64,000 nt of DNA, from NCBI GenBank assembly GCA_031213475.1, contig JARUPZ010000008.1:12581938-12645937 (forward strand), read 5' to 3'. The notes beneath the pieces are model-generated. The model did no database searches, had not been told where the DNA came from, and worked only from the letters and a program-made list of their open reading frames with translations. The DNA is from Nereocystis luetkeana. Taxonomy: Eukaryota; Sar; Phaeophyceae; Laminariales; Laminariaceae. The position numbers and the translations under genes are program-made. The first letter of the stretch is position 1; each line of letters opens with the position of its first letter. Of this stretch, positions 36,201 through 45,200 are shown piece after piece.

Positions 36201-39200
36201 ATATTGCTGCGTGTGTTTGAAGGACACGCCTACTGTGGAGGTTGAGGACTTCGTGTACGACATCGACTTCACCCAAACGTGAGTCGGTCACGACCATACC
36301 GTATGACACGCATGAGATCACACCCCGGTGATAACTTTTGGACCTCCAAAAATGTTATCACCGGGTGTGTTTAGTAGGGGTGTGCTATCTGACGCCCCCC
36401 CCGGTGATCAGCACAAAATACGGGAACCCCGCAGTTGGGGAGTGTGCTATTAATAGCGAGGGCGTGTGATGGCGAGGGGTTGGTATAACAGAACGTTTGC
36501 TCGCTAGCGAGTGCGGACAAACTCGGCCAGAGCGCAGGGGGTGTGATAGCGAGGGGGTGTGATGGTGGTATCTTAAGGCTGCAAGGGGTGCAACGACAAG
36601 GGGGTGTGTTGCAGGGGCTCTGCCGACAAGGGGGGTGTACTCATTATCATGCATGGCCGTAGTCGTGTGACCTTAGACCCTCGCATCCCTACAATGCCGG
36701 GACGGAGTACATCGGGTTTGTAGCCAACAAGGCCGGAGGAAGGGGGGGGGGGGGTGTTAGCGAGGGGGGTGCTTGCCTTGGTCATTTGACCACGAACCCC
36801 TTTCCAGAAGGAGCACCGTTCCTACTTCTAATAGAGATGCCTTTAACGGTTGGGCGCTCATTACATTGTTTCCATATATCGCACTGAAACGTTCTTGTAA
36901 TTTAATCCCGTTCCTGTTTCGCCGCCTGTGGTCACCATCTATCTACTAGGATAGCGATCGTTTTCTCTCTACTATCTATTACGGGGGACCATATTAAATA
37001 GGATCTACGGGACACACAAAAACCTGTATATATCGCTATTTTTACTAACAAATTTGGTCCTATTTACTATGGACCCCCGTAATAATGCACCAAAGTTCTC
37101 CATGGCACATTCTTCTATTTTCCTTATCTCCTAATAGGTCGAGTCATCAAGTTCGACCCCCCCCCCAGGGACTTTTGTGTAATAATTGTAAGAATTGACC
37201 TAGAGAGCACCTACGATAACGTGTGTATGCCCAATTTGACTCGAGTCTACATACATGGCAGGAAGAATCTGCTGGACAAACCTTTTCGCCGTAAATGCTG
37301 AAGCATGCATCGTGGTGGGGAAGGGGGGGGGATGCCTGCTATGTGGCCCCGGATCCGGGCTTCAATATGGAGGGAGGGAGTATGGAGGGAGGGAGGGAGC
37401 TTGAGAAGGGGATGCAACTATGCTTCGGAGATGGGATGAAACAAAAAAAAAGCTTGCCTTAAGGGGGAACGTAGCGTAGTTATTAATATTAATAGTGGTC
37501 ATAACCAAATATGGCGTGTAGACTCATATAGAGCGATACCTGGTGTCTGCGTCTTTCGTGGGTGATGCTTCCTATTTATTACTATTTTTGCTGTTTTTGC
37601 AACAACAACAACAACAACAACAAAACATCCCATGCTACTTTTTTTGTCATTATTACAAAAAAAATCCCATCCCATGTACCAGGTCGTGTCTTATCCTCCT
37701 GTAGTCATGAATCAAATCCGGGGTCACAAATCAGGCTCTTCTCCCTACCCCCCACTACGGTTCTTGCCTTCAGTGACATTTTCATCGCGAGAAAAGTTTC
37801 ACGTCCTGTCTTCCCTCGTCGACTCGCATCGAACTGTAGTATTATTATTAGTATGTGCTTACTGTAGTATTACTGTAGCCCCCCGTGATAGTATGACACT
37901 AAACAATCAAAGTCTAACATTCGATCAGCGTCAAGCAGCAATCGATCGCGCCATCAATCACCAAGCAGCAATACACCCAACCAACCAACCTAGCGATCAA
38001 ATCAACAAGCCAATCGATCGATCAGTCAATCAATCAATCAATCAATCAATCGATCGATCAACCAATCGACTAGTTGATGCACCAACCCGTCACTAATCAA
38101 CGAATCGAATCGCTCAACCAACAGCAATCAGTCAACCGACCCATCAGTCAAGCGACAAACTGATCACTCAACAAACCAGCCAACCATCAATCAATATATC
38201 AATCGATCGATCGATCGACATAATCAATCAATCAAACGCTCAAGTAACTGATCTCCTTCCCACCAGTCACCAATCACCAATCACCAAGTCACCTCCCCTC
38301 AGATGCGCCCTTGTGGCAAAGCAATCGAGAGTAGGAGTCACATATTGAATGTTACATATATAAGGAGGAACGGGGTCTGTAGGAGGAGAGGAGGATCCCA
38401 GACGAATGCGACTTGAAGATTTTGGTATACTACGGCAGTACTAACAGATAGCAGCGAGAAAACGATCGCTATCCTAGGAGATGGATGGTGTTCACAAAAG
38501 GCGAAGCAGGAGGGGAGTAAGATAAGTAGAACGTTTCTGTGTACTATATGTAAAAATACGTAGTAAGCGCCCAAACGTTGGGGGTGTCTCTATAGGAGTA
38601 GGAACGGTGCTCCGTCTCGAAAGGGATGCGTGGCCAATGGTCAAATGACTAAGGCAAGCAACAAATGAGTACCCTCCCCCCCCCCCGCCCCCTCCCGTCT
38701 ATGGTCATACGACTACGGCCATGCATGATATCGAGTACACCCCCCTCCCGGCAATGTAGGGACGCAGGGGCTATGGTTATACTACCCCGACCAATCAAAA
38801 CCCCTGCCATGGATACGACGGCTTCGTTTCTTTATTTTCCTTGAATGAGACCCGCCTTCGACTGCAAGCCGGTGGCAGATACCCGAATCAACCAACCAAT
38901 CAATCAGATTAACAGCTTGAAAACACCAACCAACCACCCACCAATGGTCAATCACCAATCAATCGCCCAATCAAAACGTCTGTCACATGATGACGGTTTC
39001 GTTTTTTCTTCTTCAGACCCTCCCGGGATGGCAAGCCGTTTATGGTAGACTTGCCGGACCCGTTCGGGTTGGTATCGGGAGAGCTCCGAGGGCTCAACCA
39101 ATGGAAACATTATACGCCAACCAATCGCCAATCACGAACCCCCAACCGATCGCCCAATCAAAACGGCTGCCATGTGACGACGGTTTCATTTTTTCTTGCT

Positions 39201-42200
39201 CGGGCCTGCCCGGGATGGTAAGCCCTTGGCAGACACGCCATTGCCATTCGGACTGGTCTTGGGAAAGCTCCGAGGCTGCATCCAATCAGTATGTCAGCCA
39301 ATCACCGATAAAAAAAAATTGCCCAAGGAACCGCCCAATCAAATCGTCTGACACATGACGTTTCCACTTTTTCTTGTTCAGGCCTTCCCGGGATGGCAAG
39401 CCTGTCGCAGACGCGCCGGACCCCTTCGAGCTCGTCTCCGGAGAGCTGCGAGGGCTGAGCGACGGCATCAAGTCCTTGGTTGGCACGGACCATCCTGTTC
39501 TTAATGCTGCAGCCAAGTACTTCTTCGAGCTCGATGGGGGGAAAAAAATTAGACCCGCTATGGTGAGGGAGAGAGGAGGCGGGAAATGGACGGGGGGGGG
39601 GGGGGTACTCATGTCATGCATGGCCGTAGTCGTATGCCCATAGACCCTCGCATCCCTACCATGCCGGGACGGAACACGTCGGGTTTTCACCGCCCAGGCA
39701 GAGGCATCGATTGCTTGCACCAAGCGCGAAGTGCCGTGAGTTGTTTGGCGAGTCGCATGAAGGGTGAGCTGCATCTTACGAAGAGGGCTTGTGGGAACCT
39801 GGGGGAGGGGGGGGGGGGGTACAGGACGGGGAGAGTGAGCGTAGATGAGGGGGCGGAGAGAGAGGATTGCAACGACCACGGTTTGCTGTGGCGGCGGTAG
39901 CCGGAAGGTCAGTCGGGGTTTTCCTTACAGTAGTTACCCGCCGCCGCTCTGCCTAAGGACTATATCCTTACGAGGTGTTGATAACAATGGCTGTTTTTGC
40001 ACCTTTGCACGGCGATTTCGGGACGAAGCTGAAGGAATCCCTCGTTTTTCGTTTTTCGTTTTTCGTCTTTGATTGCGGATCAGGTGATCCTCATGAGCCA
40101 GGCGTGCAACAGCCACGCCCATCAGCGCCGACCAGACCTTTACTCGGGCACGCAGGTTGGTACAAAGGTTGCCCAGTGGGTGCTATGCTGGTGGGTTGGT
40201 CAGAATTGTGATCGGTAGGTGGGGTGGTTGTTGTGCTGATTGGTTGGTTAGCTTGATGGTTTGATTGTTTGATACCCCTGGGATGTTGGTTGTCTGGTAA
40301 GGTGTTTGGTACCTGGTATGTGTTTTTTATCATTACTTTCACTTTTCCAGCCTAACTCGTAGGAGGTTTTACCCTAATCGATCTTCTGGGCAAGCCGTGG
40401 TCACAGCTGTCATCCCTTCCCCCCCCCCGGTTCGTGCCTTCATGTTTTGTCGCGCATAGGGTTCAGCATTCCCACTGCTAGTGGATTTTCATCGAATGTT
40501 GCTAACTCACGCTCTCGCGCTTTCCGCAAATCATTTTTTTGTGCAAGAACAAGTCGTTACGAGTATGCACTCGGTGAAACTTGAACCCACGAAATTGATC
40601 TTAGTAGGCACGCGGACCACCTACCAAGCCACCGGGGACGCTTGCTGATTAGTATTTGGTAGATCGGTTGGTTGATTGGTCAGTATACTGGTTGGTTGGG
40701 TGGTTGGTTCCATGGTGTTTCTCTTGTTTGTTGTTTGGGGAGTTGTTTCGTTATTTCAGTGGTTGGTATGTTGATTGGTTGATTGGTGGATTGGTTGGTT
40801 GGATGGTTGGTTGGTTGACGTCTTGGTTTGCAGCAGACCGCGCCGGTGGACTATGATAGCGCGACGGTAAAATACCAACCCCAAACAGCGCGGGTCAGTT
40901 CATGCGACAGTGACGAAACGGTTACAATCCACCACACATCGGACAGATCATCTACAGGTAGATGATCTACAGATAGATCATCTACAGGTAGATGATCTAC
41001 AGATAGATCATCTACAGGTAGATGATCTACAGATAGATCATCTACAGGTAGATGATCTACAGATAGATCATCTACAGATAATATTATCTGGAGCCTAGCC
41101 TGCCGTTATGATGTGTTATGCAATATCTGTATCTTACAGATCCAACCCAGGAAACACGTGCTAGATCATGCAGTCTTTACGGCTCCCTGCCGGCAACATG
41201 AGCTAGATCATATAGATCATGCAGATCATACATATCATCTTCCCTGAAAGGTCTAGATGATTATGTATTTGTAGATGGTTTGTCCGAGATGTATGCGCAA
41301 GTGCAATCAAAGTGCAATCATAGTGCAATCCACCCCCCTAGAGTGAGAGCGTCAACCTGTCTGGGAGTAAAGACCACGAGCACACTTAGATCCTGAGGTT
41401 GGTTTGTCGGGGAGATAGACATGCAATTGCAGGTTCCTCGGAGGTGGTTTGCAGACATTGAGAGTTGAATTGGCTAGAGTAGGCGCGCTATTCTATACCC
41501 GGTGTGTGGTGGGTGCAGTGGTGTAAGGCGTACCGCTCTCTGGCCGGAAATACAAGGACTATTTAGGCATCAGTACGAAGACCAGTCGGCCCTTGTGTTT
41601 ATGTGTCAGTTTGTTCACGGGTCAGGTCAAACCTTGCGGGTCGGGTTGGGTTGGATCGGGCCGGGTTAGGTCGGGCAAGGGTGGCCTACCCGACCCCTGA
41701 GGTTTTGATAGCCTCCTGGTCCGACCCGACCCGACCCGTGAGATTTCGGAGACCTTCTGACCCGACCCGCGGGTCAGGCCGTGACGCGCGCAGGGCCCTG
41801 GATATTTTGTTGCATGGTGTTTGTTTGAATCGTCTCGTTGGATGGCCGGGTGCGTTTAAAAGGGTTGCTGGATTGGTTCGATTTGATGGATTTTTTTTCG
41901 TGTAGGATTTTCGATGAGTGTGGTGACTGTTTTTTTTCGGCAGGTGGGTCCATTGGACCAGACGATGATGTATCTATCGGCTTTGTTATGTTCGATAGAT
42001 ATTGGTTGAGCAGTTTTTTTTTTTCGTGGGTTGGGCAAGTTTGTTGAGTTTGCATGGTGAGCAAGTTTTTGGTTTCTGATTGGTGTGTGTTTGTTGGTTT
42101 GACTTGTTGGATAGGGTTGTCGGACGGATTTTCCTCTGCAGGTTTCATTGCCACTCGTAATACGATAGTGCCGGTTGCCTCTATAGTGCCGGCATACGCC

Positions 42201-45200
42201 AGCCAGCAACACCGGCAGTATAGAGGCAACCGGCACTATTAACAGCACACTAACCGCCACACTGGTTAGTCCTATTACGGGGGACCATAGTAAATAGGAC
42301 CAAATATTGTTAGTGAAAATAGCGAAATATTTAGGTTTTTGTGTGTACCGTGGGTCCTATTTAATATGGTTCCCCGTAATAGGTGTGCCGAGCGATGTCA
42401 CGGGCACTAAAGCGAGCGACCCGTACCGCTGTACCGGCACTATAGAGAGACCACTACTGTGCTGTGTTTTCTGCCTCCCATCAATTCATTGATGCTGTCA
42501 TCCAAATGCAAGAAAATCCGCCTCTGAAGCGGTGCTTAGTATTAATAGGATGCAGCTCACCCTTCATGCGACTCGCCCAACACCTCACGGCGTTTCGCGC
42601 TTGGTGCAAGCAATGTCTGCCTGGTCGGTGAAAACCCGGCGTGCTCCGTCCCGGCATTGTAGGGGTGCGAGAGTCTATGGTCATACGACTACGGCCATGC
42701 ATGATATCGAGTACATCTCTCCTCGCACCCCCCCGCGCACGCCTGCACCTTCGCATGCGTTGTTCCACCCTACAGTGAGTTTTACCGGGTATAATACCAG
42801 TACTTTCTCTTCATTATTTTATTATCCGTATGATTTGTGGTGAAAGCAATATTTGAATGATTTTGAATTATGTGTGTTGCTTTTGGGTGATTCTTGTTCG
42901 ATTTGTTATAATAACGTATACTCTGATGTGTGTGTGGGTTGTGTATCCACTGCATGTTTTTGCTTTGCTTGTATGATTTGCTTTGTCATATCACGGGGGT
43001 GCATAGTAAATGGGACCAAATATTGTCAGTAAAAATAACAGTAGGCAAATATAAGGGTTTTTGTGTGTACCATAGGTCATATTAATAGTTACTCTGCCCC
43101 CCCGTAATGTCTGTCGTTGCTGTCGTCGTCGTTGTTGACCGCACTTCACACTCTACACCCTTCTCCATACCCAACGAGATGAAGTACGCCCAGTGTCCGT
43201 CCTGGTCCCGATTCTCCATCCGTACGGTCACAGTAGTAAACTATCTGTGAATACATAATACTTTTACTTCATGATTTTTTGGGTGGTTTGTGTCGGACGG
43301 TGACGTGCAGATGCAGAACGCGTTGCAGCTGCGGTTGGCGGAGATTACGGAGATGATCCACGCGGCGTCCCTGTTCCACGATGACGTGATCGATGAGGCG
43401 GACACGAGGAGAGGAGTGCCGTCGGTGAACAAGGTCTTCGGAAACAAGCTCGCGATTCTCGCCGGTACGCTGGGAGGAGGGGGGGCGAGGCGGTGGGGGG
43501 GGGGGGGTCGTTTTTTTTTTTGAGGGGGGTTGTTCCCGCGCTTAGAGGAAAGGGCCGATAATACTATTAACACTACTGATGGTGTAGATGCAGTAGTGGC
43601 TGTTGTGCCAAACCCTATCGAACAACAACACCACCCCCATACTGCTGTACCCAGCACCATAACCAACACTTGCATCGCCGCTTGCACGGCCATTTTGCGG
43701 GGATGTTTTGTTGCCCGCCCCCCCCCCCCCCGCCCAATGTTCGCCACTTGACTGAACGATTCGAAACTCCGCCCCGTGGATGCATTGGCGGACGGGCGAA
43801 TGGATGGACGAATGGATGGATGGATGGATGGATGGATGGATGGATGGATGGATGGATGGTTGGATGGATGGATGGATGGATGGATGGATGGATGGATGGA
43901 TGCAGGCGATTTTCTGTTAGCGAGATCGTCGATGAGCCTGGCGCGCTTGAGAAGCCTCGAATCCGTGGAGCTGATGTCAGCCGCCATCGAACACTTGGTC
44001 AAGGTCAGCTGTATATAGGCAGATAACACACCTGGTATGTACCTTGTATGCCTTCATTTTTTTCCGTTCCAAGCTTGAGATTGACCACTTTTTCCTTACA
44101 TTATTTCACCCAGCCGTGCAAGCTGTATGAGGTGAGTATATTCATGGCCGATATTGAACACTTGGTCAAGGTCAGCTGTATATACACAGGTAACACATGT
44201 GGTGTGTCGTTTTCACTTTTATCGCTTCAAGCTTGATATTGACCTTTTTTCATACAGTATTGCACCCAGCTGGTCTAGCTGTGTGATGTGATACAAAGCA
44301 ATGGTGTATCCCCCCCCGCTTCTCACCCTATTTTATATAGGTTGGGTTGGCGTCGGTTGGCAACGACACTGTACAACATGCCGCTCACTACGTGAGCTAG
44401 ACAACCAGTTTTTTTTTTTTTTTGGCGGTCGCCCACAGCTGGTTGTCGAGTCAGATCATTTGTGCGAGGTAAAGAACCTTTACTCCGCAACAAGCGAATT
44501 GATCGTATCACGTAATGTTTGTTCATCGTAAGGCACCCAAGAGGCAGTTACATAGTACTCCCATTGCTGTCTCTAGAAATGCCTACGCCGGAAACTAAAT
44601 TCACTCATTGAAGCTGTCATCCATATGCAAGTCCGACTCACAAGCGGTTCTTAGTAGGATGCAGCTCACCCTTCATACGGCTCGCCGGACACCTCACGGC
44701 GCTTCGCGCTTGGCGCAAGCAATGTCTGCCTGGTCGGTGAAAACCCGGCATGCTCCGTCCCGGCATTGTAGGGATGCGAGGGTCTATGATCATACGACTT
44801 CGGCCATGCATGATATCGAGTACATCTCTCCTATCGAGTACCCCCCCCCGCATCTCACACGTCTACGGCCATTCATGAGATCGAGTACATCTCTCCTATC
44901 GAGTACCCCCCCCCCCCCCACCCCCACCGCCCTGGACGCCCCCCCCCTGAACCCTGACCGTCACCGCCTTCTGCTGCCGCTGCCGCCGGCGTCACCTAGT
45001 CGTGAAGGTGTTGGGGCACAAAGCAATTCACCCTGCTACTATTAATAGATTAGATTGCCGGTTAAGCTAAGGGGGCCCAGACCAAACTCACCGCTCCCAA
45101 TCCCCCCTCCCCCCTTTTTCCTCAGCCCCCCCCCCCCCCCCCCCCCTCCCCCTATTTTTTATATCTGGTAGGCTGGGTCGGCGCCGGTTGGCAACGACAC

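Noticed and set aside
40955..41080. CRISPR array
   Set aside because: There are no unique spacers; units are contiguous palindromes in a eukaryotic intron.
43776..44018. Protein of repeated Trp-Met-Asp-Gly
   Set aside because: Translation of (TGGA)n running into the exon at 43906.
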